A stretch of 64,000 bases of DNA from Pelobates cultripes. Taxonomy: Eukaryota; Chordata; Amphibia; Anura; Pelobatidae. The position numbers and the translations under genes were made by a program. The stretch covers positions 255,174,518-255,238,517 of the forward strand of contig OW240912.1 of assembly GCA_933207985.1 (NCBI GenBank), given 5' to 3'. The notes under the pieces are model-generated. The model was not told the DNA's origin and made no database searches. It saw only the letters and a list, made by a program, of their open reading frames with translations. Shown one piece after another: positions 35,911 through 50,765 of the stretch. Every line of letters begins with the position of its first letter. Within the stretch, counting starts at the first letter, position 1.

Positions 35911-36386
35911 ATTTCTTTCAGTCCTTCAGTGATTAAACGAACTATAGAAAACATCAACTGTATGTCTATATAATATAATTTGTTATATATAAATGCTTTG
36001 GCTGTATTACTAATTCTTTCTTTTATCCCTTCTTCCCCCCCACCCCCCTTCGTTTATTATGGGGTGACTATTCAATAATAACATAAGTCTTTATGTATTT
36101 TAGATATGTGACCCACTTTTATTTTTTTCTTTATAGTAATGTGTGTTTAGTGTGCTTTCATTTGATGTAAGTTAGCCCATATCCAAGATGGCCCCATTCA
36201 TATTACAGATTTGTTGCTTATGGGTTCTGAGGCCACTGAGCAGAAGTTAAGGCTGGCAATATGCGACCATCAGGAAATGACATGGATGGGACCGTGCCGG
36301 AAATGACTCCACTCTATCAGCACACGCGTCTAATTGGAAGATCCAGCGGGGCAGTTAAATAAGGGATCGTATGAGGGATCATTTAA

Positions 36387-36851
36387 CGGGACACCGTAGG
36401 CAATGTATCTGCTTCATCTCATTAAACTGGTTATAGTGTATGGAGTCCCCTGGTACCATCATTTCTTTTAGCATTAAACAGTTTTTAATGTTTTTATGTT
36501 TTAATTGTAAAAAAGAGTCCCCTGCAGTCCACCCCATCTGTGCTGCTTTGGCTAATAAAGAAGAATTAGCCTGACAAGCAGTGGGCAGCTGTGATTGGCT
36601 GAGAGTGTCTGTTGACTGCTTTCAGCCTATCAGAGCTCCAACTGACGGTATGAATGGGTATGACAACAAGGAAGTGTGTAATCTCTGCCTTAGCTACACA
36701 TACAGAAGGGGCTGGACTGTGGGTAGCCACTTATTTTGTGGCATACTGCACGAACATGGTGCAACACTGAATGGAGGGACAGTGTCAGGGCCCTCCAGGC
36801 ACTATAACCAATTCAAAGAGATGAAATAGTTATAGTGACTACAGTGTCCGT
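36387..36851. mobile_element. T2-like MITE
   Basis: TTAA (36383-36386) then CGGGACACCGTAGGC; at the right, GACTACAGTGTCCG then TTAA. Ends are inverted repeats but start CGG instead of AGG. No coding sequence; open frames inside are chance. Confidence 0.65.
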
Positions 36852-36860
36852 TTAACAGCA

Positions 36861-36889
36861 CTGAGGAAGACTGCGAGGCTGGTCGAAAC
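36861..36889 (+). ncRNA. Hammerhead-like motif (copy 4)
   Basis: CUGAGGA (fits CUGANGA), an extra A, a short stem GACU/GGUC, then GAAAC. Same extra A as copies 1 and 5. Confidence 0.45.
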
Positions 36890-37140
36890 GCGTCTGACAT
36901 TGTATGGACTTATTTATGGACCGAGTGGTGGTTTAAATCTTATTGCTTGCTTATTGCCTGCTTTGCACTGCTTTAACCATTGCTTTAGCCATTGCCTTAG
37001 TCCATTATCTTATTCAATTATTGATACTTTATTTTCATTTTGTCATTTAATAAATGGATTTTTAATCTGATGATTCATGCTTCTTCCTTTGGATATCCTA
37101 GCCTGAACTGACACCTTGGAGCACATACTATAGAGCCTGA

Positions 37141-38700
37141 TACGGCTTTACAGTAGTGGGTTTCATTTATTTCAACAGTGTACACTATGTAGGTTTGTGT
37201 TTTATTTTATACTTTTGTAGTCTTTGTAATATATTGCACAAGGAAATCACAATCTACTTCTATACATAAGCATTTTATTGTGTTCACTATGGGGCATATC
37301 ATTTTTACTGCATTATTGTATATATTGTTTGAGGTGATAGTAGAAACACTGTTATGGAACACATTGAGTAATAATAACCAACAAACCTCATTGTTGTTTT
37401 ATCTTATTCGTTAGCCTGTATGGTGATTATATTGAAACAGAAAAAAGATCACTCAGGTTTGATTCTCCTTGTTATTCCAATATTAAATGAGGTCCACTTG
37501 TTAACTGAGGTCCACAAAAATTGAACCTCTTGTCTACTTTGTTACAAACTGCCCTGTGATTTACTAGATGTGGGCTGAGGGCATATGATAAAAATACTTG
37601 TACAGTATTATAGTAATATGTTCTATGCCTGGTTTCTCAACATGTGATACGTGTATCCCAGGGGGTATGTGCACCAAAAGCATGTGGTACTCCAGGAACA
37701 GATGGAGCTCCTGCTCAAAATACTCCCAGATTAGCCCTGCCATCATTTTAAGCTGCGTGCATAAGCAGATCTCTAATTAGGCAAGTTAGGCAGTATCCAA
37801 CAGCTGAACTTGCCAAATTGGATATCCCCTCTCACCTTTGGGATGACAGGTGCATTAATTGTCCCATTCCAAGCTCTCCCTGGCTGTTTCTGGCGCGATT
37901 ACCTCCTCTTCTGTGGCTGCCCACGAGTTGGGTTCTGGGATATTGTGGGCTAGGCCAGGCTCACACTGACCTTGGCGAGTTTTAGATGCGATAGGAAGGG
38001 GTCTGCTTTCTTACTGCCAGAAAGTATTTGTGTATACAGGGACAAATTGAGTCCACAGTGTCTAAAACATAGTAAAAAATAACCAAATAATTTAGGCAAT
38101 CCGTAAACATTGGGGAAAATCTATAGCAAATTGAGTCAATTACATTTATTTACATTAGCTTGTACTTGAGTCCCTCCAAAATTCCAATATGTAATAGATT
38201 TAGACGATATCCTGTTGTTGTATTTTAACCCTAATGGAGAGATAATTGAGCAGCGGTGATGCAGTGTAGATCTTGCACAAGATATCCATTAACTCTGCAG
38301 GAATACTAAGGAAATAAGTATTTTTTTTTTGCTTTAAAATACATAAATAGGTTCTGTTTTTTGATTGGTCTTCTATATTTTACCCAAAAGCTATAGGTTT
38401 GTGTATCAGTGTCCTCTGTGTGTAAATATGTGTCAGTGCCCTCTGTGTGTACATGTTGATTGCTGTTTTGTGAATAAGCTCTATTTCAGATTTCAGTGCC
38501 CACAGGCTTGATCATTATTGCTTTAGTTGTAAAACGGTTTTTAATTTACATTAAAAATAAAAAAAATTTAAAACAAATTGTGATCATTTGCAATTAAATG
38601 GATACAATAGTGCCAGGTATATAAAGCTGTATTCCTGGCATTATCGATCCCTCTGCCTCCAGCCTCCCCTGCCCCGGGTAAATAAAGGGTTAAAAACTCT
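37141..38700. other. No gene recognised
   Basis: AT-rich sequence. Around 38583-38650 an ATAGTGCCAGG ... CCTGGCATTAT hairpin resembles the end of a T2-type MITE, but the other end was not found. Confidence 0.45.
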
Positions 38701-38871
38701 TTACAGGCATACCCCACTTTTAAGTTCACAATGGGACCAGAGCATGTATGTAAAACGAAAATGTACTTAAAGTGAAGCAATAACAGAATTTGGATAGTAC
38801 TTCTACCTGCTCCTTCTTCTTTGCCTATCGCTGCAATACACTTCCTGAATGTTACTTACTACTTTTTAAGT

Positions 38872-38990
38872 AGTTCAACTTGAAGGCGGCTTTGACACAT
38901 TGATCCATGGGCTGCAGTAGTGAGGTGGTATTTGGTGGTAGGAATTGCACTCAAATGTGCAGGTAGAGTAATCCACTTATGTTTAGGCAG
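38872..38990 (-). pseudogene. Tigger/pogo transposase C-terminal fragment
   Basis: The minus strand gives QFLPPNTTSLLQPMDQCVKA and then AFKLNYL. FLPPNTTSL.QP.DQ is the signature just after the second catalytic Asp of pogo-type DDE transposases. Upstream, TLPAH probably corresponds to the DNxPAH box in another frame. Frameshifts and stops break it. Confidence 0.8.
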
Positions 38991-39239
38991 GTTTTTGGGT
39001 GGAGGGACGAAAACTCTGGGCCGGTGTACAGTCGGGACTGTGTTGGCTGGCGGTAAGTCCGTGCGGGAACTTTGCCTCTTCATTTGTGACCACTCCGGGC
39101 AGCTGTGTTTCAAAATTATTCCCTAAATTTACATTCAGGGCCAGGGGCTGTAGTGGGGGGGCCCAAGGTAGAGAAGGACACCGACGAGAGAACACCACAC
39201 AGTGCATCTAACAGGTGGACGGACACCGGCCGCCTACAA

Positions 39240-39566
39240 TCAGGAACCTGCTCCTTCCTCCTGAAGCACCCTCTGTACCACAAACTCTTTGGAAACATCC
39301 TCCCACCCCATACAACGCATCAGAAAGGAAAGAGCCACTAAACTGCGTTCCTTCGATGCCACTGACGATGCGCGCTCCCATAAGGTTGACTGGTAAGCCA
39401 ATGTAGACCGCAACCTACCCTCAGCGGAATACAAACCGAACTCTCCCGCATAATCCAGCCACCGCACCCACACTGCCCGATAGGCTGTCCACGTAGCGGG
39501 AGCCAGCAATCTCCCAAACAGGTCTGCTAGGTTCCGAAATCGAGGGTCCACAAGCATGTGGTACAT
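39240..39566 (-). pseudogene. DIRS tyrosine-recombinase N-terminal fragment
   Basis: A 108-codon minus frame with LLAPATWTAYRAVWVRWLDY and later AYQSTLWERASSVASKER resembles the SAM-like N-terminal part of DIRS recombinases. The catalytic R-H-R-Y region is absent, so integration activity is lost. It follows the RNase H region in transcription order, as in DIRS elements. Confidence 0.6.
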
Positions 39567-39689
39567 ACCAGACCATCGGCCTCAGCTCCCAGAGCGACTT
39601 CCCGAAAACTATCCCACTGAAAGCGAGAAAGCAAATCAGCAGTAACATTAGACACCCGGGAACATGCATTGCCCGAAACCAAATGTGAA

Positions 39690-39981
39690 ACTCTAGACAA
39701 AGCAGCACCAACCAACGTAACAGAACCAAAACTGGAACCGAACCCGACGATAATCGATTCACTACATGGTCCACACTCCTGTTATCCGTGCGGAAAACTA
39801 CCTGCATGTTCATGAGCACGAGAAAAGTCAGGTTCCGTATCAGTTCTGCCTGGTGCCATGCTGCTGGCCAAGGCTCTGCACACCAATGTCCCCCAAAAAA
39901 GGCACAGAAGCCCAAGGAGCCAGAGGCATCCGTGAACAACTCAAGGGCCACATTTGATATCGCTTCCCGTCGCCAAAACAT
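39690..39981 (-). pseudogene. DIRS RNase H region fragment
   Basis: The minus frame reads VALELFTDASGSLGFCAFFG then GHWCAEPWP. LxxFTDAS is the first catalytic Asp segment of DIRS RNase H. Later FRTDNRSVDHVVNRLSS supplies the second Asp region (TDN). A frameshift splits it from the reverse transcriptase. Confidence 0.75.
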
Positions 39982-40180
39982 CCGACCAGTTTACCCTGCT
40001 AGGAACTCCTTAAGCTGCTTGGTAACCCGAATAAAGTGATGGGGAAGACTAATGCCGACGGTAGCAAGAGACAGACGCCTACAAAACACCCGAACCATGA
40101 TCCGACAAGCATGATCTAAACAAAGTTTAGATGGCCCAACAGGCATTGGATCTGCCGAAGCTGCACTTTCCGAGAACCCC

Positions 40181-40879
40181 TCACCTGATCGACCATGGTG
40201 GTAAGGATCCCCAATTTGTCCACAGGCAAACGAAAAACCAAACTGATGGAGTCAATCTCAATACCCAGAAGGAAATCAACACCCTCGGGCACCCCGTCTT
40301 GTCCTCTGCCACTGGAACCCCCAAATCTAGCATAACCGCCCTAAAGTGTCCCATCAAATCCTCACACCGCGAAGAATGCGCAGGACCAACGAACAAGAAG
40401 TCGTCGAGATAGTGAAGGAGGGTAGAGAAGCCCACCACAATCCATTCCAACAAAGAACTAAAAACGTCAAAATAAAAAAGAAATCGAGCAACCCATGTGA
40501 AGGCACATGTCATAGAAAAAATCCCCCTGAAACTGACACCCCAACAAATGAAAACAGGTAGGGTGAAGTGGCAGCGACTGAATGTCCGACTTAGCCATCA
40601 GGGCCCCGGGCCCTGCTTCCCGAACGAGATCCAGAGCCCGATCAAACGAACCCGACTATCCTCCTTCGATATCCCGTCGTTAACCGAGGACTCTGATGGA
40701 AAGGACAGGTGATGAATAAGCCGAAATGCCCCCGGTTCCTTCTTAGGAACCAAGCCTAAAGGGGACAGCCGCAAATTGTCAAACAGAGGAATGGAAAACT
40801 GACCCACCATCCGTCCCATCACCACTTCTTTTCTCAGCTTAGCTGCTAGCACCTCTTCCCTTCCCCGGACGGAGGACAA
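40181..40879 (-). pseudogene. DIRS reverse transcriptase fragment
   Basis: Two minus frames. 40879-40598 reads SPLGLVPKKEPGAFRLIHHL, a typical early reverse transcriptase box. 40513-40181 reads HYLDDFLFVGP, the YxDD catalytic box. Frameshift between them near 40590. Relatives are DIRS1-type elements common in amphibians. Confidence 0.8.
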
Positions 40880-41099
40880 ATTGTGCGCAAACTACACCTC
40901 CCCCGACTGAGTAAATGGGATCCGAATACCCTTGGTAAAACCTTCCCATAGCACCCGTGCGTCCCTATGCCGTGGCTCACGCAGTATCCCAGGCAACAGT
41001 CTTTCCGTCCTCACCGGGTCCTCCCCCCAAAGGGAACGTCATCCTTTGACGCCGCCCTAGGGAGAAGCTTTCCTCTCCTAAAACATTGAACCGCTGGGT

Positions 41100-41590
41100 G
41101 AGCCCCGTCACAGTTTTTAAACACTCATGTTTAAACTGACAACTGATGTACTAGCTGCAGTGGCTCACCAGTGTTCCGGCGGGACGTCACATATGCTCCG
41201 ATGCTGGAAAAGAAGGGTGAGGACTGCGGGACTTCACCAGCGGCGCCATCTTGGGACCTACCATCTTGACTCCTAGGCCCCGACCGAGCCGTTTGATGCC
41301 TGCCACTCCGTTCACTGCTCCTCCTTATACCGGTGCCAGGATTCCGCCCCAGGAGGCCAGCCTCACTCGGCCCCGGAATGTTCACAGATGTTGGCACCAC
41401 CCTGGATCTCCGAATCGGACTGGGGGGACAATCTTGATGGTGACCTGGAATGGCAGACCCGACGTCGTTAGGGGGGTTAGGGGATGGTCAGGGGCTGTGG
41501 CTGTAGAGGGGTGTCATGGACTGCAGTCCATGGGGGTATTGGGGGTGGTCAGGGGCTGTAGTGGGGTGTCAGGATGGGATAGTGTATAGG
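41100..41590 (-). mobile_element. Probable DIRS 5' region and short repeats
   Basis: The minus frame 41400-41131 is Ser/Gly/Arg-rich and may be gag. At 41470-41590, GGTCAGGGGCTGT occurs twice with nearby GGGGTGTCA, a short direct repeat. Boundary with the Tigger sequence is not defined. Confidence 0.4.
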
Positions 41591-42029
41591 TACTTATACT
41601 GTATACAGTACAGTATTGCAGATATATATTAGGAGTGGGCACACAGATACTGTTCAGTAGAGAAAGAGAGAAGGACAAAGAATTATTAGGAGCAGGATAG
41701 GATAGGGTGTAAGTATACTTGCCTTTATGCAGGTTTTTTGGATTGCGGGCATTGGCGGCTCCAGGATGTGGAACTGGCGGGAACTCCATGCATCTGCTTC
41801 GTCTGTTTAGCACTGCAGCTGCGCGGTGCGTGAAATATCTTTAATTGGGATAGTGCAGCTCCGTACTCGCAAGTGTACGCAAAGTGAGGGTCCGCAAAGC
41901 GGGGTATGCCTGTATTTACTAACCTGATCCCAGCTCCGATGTCCCTTGGTTCTGGGTCAAAGCTCCTTCTCTTTCTCTGGAATTGCAATGTTTAACATTC
42001 CAGCACTATGGGCAATAGGGACATGGTAC

Positions 42030-42082
42030 ACAGACCACTTCAATGAGCTGAAGTGGTCTGGGTGCCTACAGTGTCCCTTTAA
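42030..42082. mobile_element. T2-type MITE end
   Basis: CAGACCACTTCAATGAGCTG ... GGTCTGGGTGCC then CAGTGTCCCTTTAA. The terminal hairpin and end match T2 copies above. The opposite end is missing. Confidence 0.65.
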
Positions 42083-43237
42083 CCAACAGAAATTACTTGA
42101 CTGCTGACCATCTCCTTTTTTCCTTCCATTACCCTCCCCCCTCCCAAATAACTCACAGACAACCAAATTGTTGGTAAGGGCAACGGCCACAGCTTTTATT
42201 AGCAAGCCAGCATAACATAAACAACTGTCAGCTGCTGGACTTTTCCAGCAGACCTCTAACCATAACTTTATTCTTCCCGAGCCTCTTCAGCCTGAAGTCC
42301 GTCCTCAGCCAGACCAAGCTGCGACTCCCTAAGCCCGACTGGGCAATGATCTCAGTTCCACTTGCTGCCGAAGAACAGCCAAAACATCCGACCATGTTAA
42401 CCAGGGTTAATAGAAAGCGATCATCATATTATATCATTTCAAATAACATTGCATATTGTATAGCCTTTGTGCACCTTATCTCAACCTTAATGGTTTGGAA
42501 ATAAAAAATAAGTTTTTTTTTTTTTGTATGTCCAGTTTGTTTTTTCAATTTTTCCCCATCGTAAAACTGCAGCCTGCTAAATGAATGGTACAAAATACAA
42601 AACCTGCAGCCTAAGCATTTCCTCTCTTTGTCATGTGTTTGTCTGTGTAGTATTATACATGTATAAAGCCCTGGAAAGAGCTAGCCCATCAGTGTTCCAG
42701 ATTTAGATTCTGACTGAGCTATTGTAAAACAGAAGATGGAAGACTGACAAAGCCACTGCCAGTTGACAGCGGGGACCACACCATACTAAAATAAGTGGCT
42801 TATTTGTAAACTCGTGTTGACTGTGCACTTTCTATAAAGTTCATCTCTAAAAACCTTGGAAATGTCCTAAAATTAAAGTGGCCTTTCAAGTTTCATTTGT
42901 TTCTTCCTTGTGTTATAGTGCAAGGAGGTCTTTTCTCTCCATCTCCCTGCACATTATGTCTTATAATTGCAAGCATTTGTAAACATCAACAGGGTAAGAT
43001 AAACCCTTTACTCAAATTTACAAATAGGTGGATGGCTTCCCTTGCTCCGTACTATCCTGAGAGGCTTCACAACAAGGATTGCTGTGAGAAGAGTTGTAGT
43101 TTATCCATCTGTTGTCAACAGTAGATTACTAGAACTTAACTGCAATTCATGGAATCCACTGCTATGCAAGGCTTTACTAGATAAGTTGACCACTGACCTA
43201 GAATGTCTGCATCATTCTGGTTTGGACAGCACTTATT
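42083..43237. other. No gene recognised
   Basis: No protein similarity. A T-run lies near 42512-42524. Confidence 0.45.
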
Positions 43238-43349
43238 GTGTGTGTCATGCCAAAAGCATGAGTTGGTGTTGTGTTGAGATATGTTAAGAGTTGTTGTTTT
43301 TTTTTTGTTTTGTTTTTTTTTTGTAAACCTTGCGATGACATTTATTGTG

Positions 43350-43703
43350 GTTGATACAGCACTTCTATCCTGGGCGTGTTCTCTGTCTGCTTTTTTGTGT
43401 GCTTACCGGGGAGTGCTGCAGAAATCCATTGGTTTCTTCCTCTTACAGCTACTACATGAGCGCAGTGGGTGTGGTTTAAGGGATGTTACCAGAGATCGAT
43501 GGGAAATTGAAACAGGCAAATCAGGCATGTTTGACGGTGTAGTTGTGGTATGGACTGATCACAACCTGCTGCAGGTGTCAGGTAACAATGATAAACTGCT
43601 CCGTTGGAGCCTTATCCTCCAACAGTATAATTTCACTGCCCAGCACAAAAAGGGCAGCTTGCATGGGAATGCAGATGGCCTGTCTCGGCAACTAGAGGGT
43701 TAA
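43350..43703 (+). pseudogene. Ty3/gypsy pol 3' end (RNase H region)
   Basis: Contains WTDHNLLQVSGNNDKLLRWS then ILQQYNF, QHKKGS, and NADGLSRQLEG before a stop. These match the TDHxxL and NxxADxLSR segments that end the RNase H region. The first about 60 codons do not align by eye. Truncated at 5'; not functional. Confidence 0.75.
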
Positions 43704-43763
43704 TGGTAGACCGATAAATCAGCCTGTGGCTGAATTTTTCTGTCCACCATCTTAAGGGGGAGG

Positions 43764-45076
43764 TGTCATGCCAAAAGCATGAGTTGGTGTTGGATGTGTG
43801 TTGAGATATTTTAAGAGTTGTTTTTTTGTAAACCTTGCGATGACATTTATTGTGGTCTTTGATCTTGCACCAGGCCTAGACCATAAAACATCTAGATAGC
43901 CATCACCAGAGCTGGACACAATGAATTGCATAGAGTGGGATATAAACTGCCAGACCAGCCCCCTCTGATTCCCCCGCCCCAGGGGTCTGCCCACTGAGAA
44001 ACAACTAGTTTAGATATATAATAAGGGTGCTGGACTATCCATGTAGTTATTTTTTCTTTGGTCAGCAACTTCTAGGAGACCTATACCATCTAAGACTCCC
44101 ACAAGAATTCTATATGGGGTAAATACATGTAAGGAATTTATTGTGTCTTCTCCTATTTTATTTTATGTACAGTTTTGCAATTTGTTATCTGTATGTCATT
44201 TATTTCTGTATTTTGTACTCAGCACTTTGAATCTTTTTTGTCAGATGAAATGTTTACTTGATCAGCTTGTGTCTCTGTTCTCTATGAGCTTCACTCTCCA
44301 GAGGAAAGCTCAGGTAAAGACGTTACCAGAGTTAATTATATGTGTTTGATCAGTAAAAGTAGAACTGTCATTTTATAATTCTCCTGTGTGTCTGGGGTAA
44401 CCTAAGACGCCCGGGTTTAAAAGTCTTGGTGGTGGCAGTAAAGTGTGTACTAGGGGGTTAGTGTAGAAGGGATTGCAGGGGTTAAAGGACCACTCTAGGC
44501 ACCCAGACCACTTCAGCTTAATGAAGTGGTCTGGGTGCCAGGTCCTTCTAGGGTTAACCCATTTTTTCATAATTATAGCAGTTTCAGAGAAACTGCTATA
44601 ATTATGAATGGGTTAAGCCTTCCCCTAATCCTCTAGTGGCTGTCTCATTGACAGCCACTTGCGTGCTTCTCTGTGATTTTCACAGTGAGACGCAGCGTCC
44701 ATAGGAAAGCATTGTAAATGCTTTCCTATGAGACCGGCTGAATCTGTAGCTCTTGCCGCGCGTGCGCATTCAGCCGGCGGGGCGGATCGGAGGCGAAGAG
44801 GAGGAGGAGAGCTCTCCGCCCAGCGCTGGAAAAAGGTAAGTTTTTAACCCTTTCCTCCTTCCAGAGCCGGGCGGGAGGGGGTCCCTGAGGGTGGGGGCAC
44901 CCTCAGGGCACTATACTGCCAGGAAAACGAGTATGTTTTCCTGGCACTATAGTGGTCCTTTAATTGAGTGGTTGCTGGGACTAGCAACAGGTAACCAGGG
45001 GTCTGGTGTCATTAACCCTGTCACTTCCACACTCTCCCCACTGTCTCGGCTGGGCCTATAGCCCACGCTCGTGACA
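43764..45076 (+). mobile_element. 3' LTR of the Ty3/gypsy element
   Basis: TGTCATGCC...CTCGTGACA, about 835 bp without the nested MITE. Starts right after the polypurine tract. Confidence 0.75.
44486..44959. mobile_element. T2/Kolobok-type MITE nested in the LTR
   Basis: TTAA at 44482-44485 and 44960-44963. Ends AGGACCACTCTAGG and ACTATAGTGGTCCT. Terminal hairpins and central palindrome as at 28693, in the opposite orientation. Confidence 0.9.
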
Positions 45077-45081
45077 GTGTG

Positions 45082-46041
45082 TATATGTTTTGTTTTTGTT
45101 TTTTTATACTTTTTAATGTAGTGGCCACCACATAAGTAACCCTCATGCTGCCGATGGTTTTTAACTGTCAGCTAGCTGCTAGTACTGACAGCAGCCAAAC
45201 CATTCAGCTTTTTTTTTTTTTTTAAATCCAAGCTCGGAGTTGAGTTCTCTGAGTCTGGATTTATCACGTTTTGGCTCGGATTTCAGCTGTCCAGTGGAAA
45301 AATAGACTTGAGTGTCCCTTTAACTCTGCTCACACCAAAATGCAACAATGTTCCATGCCATCCTTATGATGTTAAAGTGTCTCTTTCACCTTCCAGGGTG
45401 TATTTTGCAACGACCCCCAAAGGTGGCATTGCCAATTGGTGTGTAGAAGCCCGGGATTGCAAGCAGGGGGAAGATATACTTACCTGATGCTGTCTCTTTC
45501 TAAGGTCCTGAAGATGCACTCTAGACAGTGTAGTAACATCTCACTGGGTCACACAAGCTCAAGTATTCTTTGGGATAGTATATATGTTCCCCCATGTTCT
45601 AATTTTTACCTTACAAGGTGTGGAAAGGGGTAACAAAGTGCATCAATGCAATTGTTTAAAGCAATGTACATTTTATAATTCTATTAGCAAGAGAGAAGAT
45701 TAAAGTATTCCTTCAATGAGAATTGCTATAAAATTATGAAATGGGACATATACACTGGGCAGGGTTCACCTAGTGGTAATGGTAGGCCCTTGAGAGTTGC
45801 CACAGATGAGTTTATCCAACGCCCAGTTCCTTCTAGGCTACACCCTCTGGTGTTTAAGTGCACCAGAAATTATAGAATGTAGACTATTTGGCTTAAAAAC
45901 AGTTTTAAGTGTTTATGACCAAAAGATATGTGAGTGTGCTCCCTTGCGCTGTTGAGAAGAACACTGGGTAGAGGTGGAGAATGTAGTTACCAGCCGTGGC
46001 TGTACCATATACCATTGCATCAACAGTTGATCTCCCAATGA
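45082..46041. other. No gene recognised; possible T2-type end
   Basis: AACTGTCAGC...GCTGACAG-like hairpin near 45165-45200 and GAGTGTCCCTTTAA at 45309-45322 suggest a decayed T2-type MITE. No coding sequence. Confidence 0.45.
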
Positions 46042-46115
46042 TTAAAGGAACACTAAAGGATCAGGAACACAAACCTGTATTCCTGACCCTATATTGTTAA
46101 ATCCAATATTTAGCT
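46042..46115. mobile_element. T2-type MITE left end
   Basis: TTAAAGGAACACTAAAGG then AGGAACACAAACCTGTATTC with partial self-complementarity. TTAAAGGAA fits TTAAAGGRR exactly. Right end not located, perhaps disrupted by the TA repeats. Confidence 0.55.
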
Positions 46116-46227
46116 GGCTTGCTCTCCTTTAGAAAAGGCAAAAACTCACCTTATTTCCAGCGCCGCACGGGTCTGCCAAAACTGACCTTGCCCCGATCTG
46201 CCTCTTTGTTGACACACAGCACACTAA

Positions 46228-46467
<240 letters not shown>

Positions 46468-46765
46468 CACAAGATCCAGCGCACTCACCTATCCACTAAA
46501 CAGCAACTTCAATGTTGAAAGATTTTATTTGTTTTTTTTAAAAACCTAATCTAGGCAAAAATAATGGGGGTTTAGTTACATTATATGATCATACAGTGCA
46601 TAAGCCTGCCACAACGTCAATGTACCCCATCTTTGGCAGGTCCTACACTAACAGCCTAATGTCTGCGCTTATGAGATTAACCTACTTGGGGAAAGAAATT
46701 CCATCTGGGGCTCTCTGCAGTACAAGGCTAAATAGGGCCCTGGGATGAGGCACCTGTGGTATATA

Positions 46766-46880
<115 letters not shown>

Positions 46881-46889
46881 TATACATAC

Positions 46890-47940
46890 ACACATATAAA
46901 CGCGGCGTGTGTTTGTGCTTTAGGGTGCACACCCTAATGCAATAGGCTGCGCATGCCTATGGTGTACTCGATTATATCTAGGAATCTTCTTGTATTATCA
47001 CTAATCTGTCTACCCAAAACAAAGCCTGCCTGTAACGGACACCAGATGTTTGCTATTAGTTTGGCAATTTTGCATTCGTGTTATGTAGGGAAATAGACCG
47101 GAAGTTGGCACTCATGTTTGGGGATTTACCAAGTTTCGGTAGAGTGTGTGTGCGACAAAAAGAAAATGCGGTTTAAGAGATTAGTAGGATGCGAGTGAGC
47201 AGGGCTGCAAGTTTGTGAAAGTATTGGGCGGGAAAGCAGTCAGGGCCAGGAGCCTTGTCACGTGGAAGGGTAAATATGGTTTTGCAAACCTTATTGGTGA
47301 AAGGAACCTTGAGTTCACATCTAATGAATACCTCTTCCGTGTTGGTTTTGCCTTGTTCCTCCCTTCCAAAGTGTCCAGATCCTGCAGGACTGTTGTTACT
47401 GTCTCGGGACATGAGGGCACTTTCTATACTCGGCTGCCTTGATTAGGATACCTCTGATAACTTATTTGTGAACCAGCCATATTACTGTAAGTGTCTGGTG
47501 AAAGTTTGGTAGAACATACTTAAAAACGAGAGAAATCTCAATGTATCTTTCCTGGTAAAATATTTTAAAAATAAATAAATGTAACTCTCTTCACCTCCTT
47601 GGCTACATACGATCCTCTAGTAAGGCTTCATACAGACTCCAGTTCTCCCTCCTCCTGGCAGGGTAAGTGGTATGGAAAGTCGTAACAACCAGGAAATGGT
47701 CTGTCCTTTATCTGTGGCACTGTGAATCTATACACCAAGCAGATGTCAATCCTTGTGTAGGTATAGTGAGCTGTGGATAAATGGGTATAGTCGCACAGGA
47801 CAGTGGCCTGTAGTGGATATGATGCTTAGAGTAATCCATTAATTCTGGCCTTGAGTGTAGAATTAGTACCGTCAGGAACATGGTAAGGAGACATAGTGGT
47901 TGGGTGTTATAGTTGTGCAATATGATTTTATACATTTACA
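46890..47940 (-). mobile_element. L1 fragment (endonuclease to reverse transcriptase)
   Basis: Minus strand, in order: TYTRIDICLVYR (endonuclease SRID-type segment, about 47760), LPRDKAPGPDCFPAQYF (start of reverse transcriptase, about 47260), ANFRSISL (about 47110), GRQISDNTRRFLDII (about 47000). Frames shift between blocks, so it is dead. No tail or duplication was found. Confidence 0.8.

Positions 47941-50765
<2,825 letters not shown>

Larger units (their letters stand above)
36090..37140 (+). mobile_element. Probable Penelope-like tail, interrupted
   Basis: Sequence either side of a T2-like MITE (36387-36851) appears continuous and leads into a hammerhead-like motif at 36861 and an A/T-rich tail ending near CCTTGGAGCACATACTATAG. 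There is no reverse transcriptase. Assignment rests on the motif and its likeness in order to the tails at 15041 and 54116. Confidence 0.4.
38704..41912 (-). mobile_element. Tigger/pogo-type DNA transposon remnant with a DIRS element inside
   Basis: Left CAGGCATACCCCACTTT and right AAAGCGGGGTATGCCTG are inverted ends, each bordered by TA (38702-38703, 41913-41914). CAGGCATACC ends and TA duplication are hallmarks of Tigger elements, Tc1/mariner superfamily. A transposase remnant lies next to the left end on the minus strand. Most of the interior is a DIRS-type retroelement, so the Tigger copy is the older host. Confidence 0.8.
43243..45076 (+). mobile_element. Internally deleted Ty3/gypsy-type LTR retrotransposon, Gmr1-like end
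   Basis: GTGTG lies on both sides (43238-43242, 45077-45081). A 5' LTR piece (43243 to about 43354) matches the start of the 3' LTR (43764-45076), both beginning TGTCATGCCAAAAGCATGAG. Between them is only the end of pol, closing with a stop 60 bp before a polypurine tract (CTTAAGGGGGAGG, 43751-43763). No integrase follows the RNase H end. The 3' LTR contains a T2 MITE (44486-44959). Confidence 0.8.

Noticed and set aside
38704..41912. Functional tyrosine recombinase or transposase gene
   Set aside because: Both have frameshifts and lack catalytic regions, so they are listed as pseudogenes.
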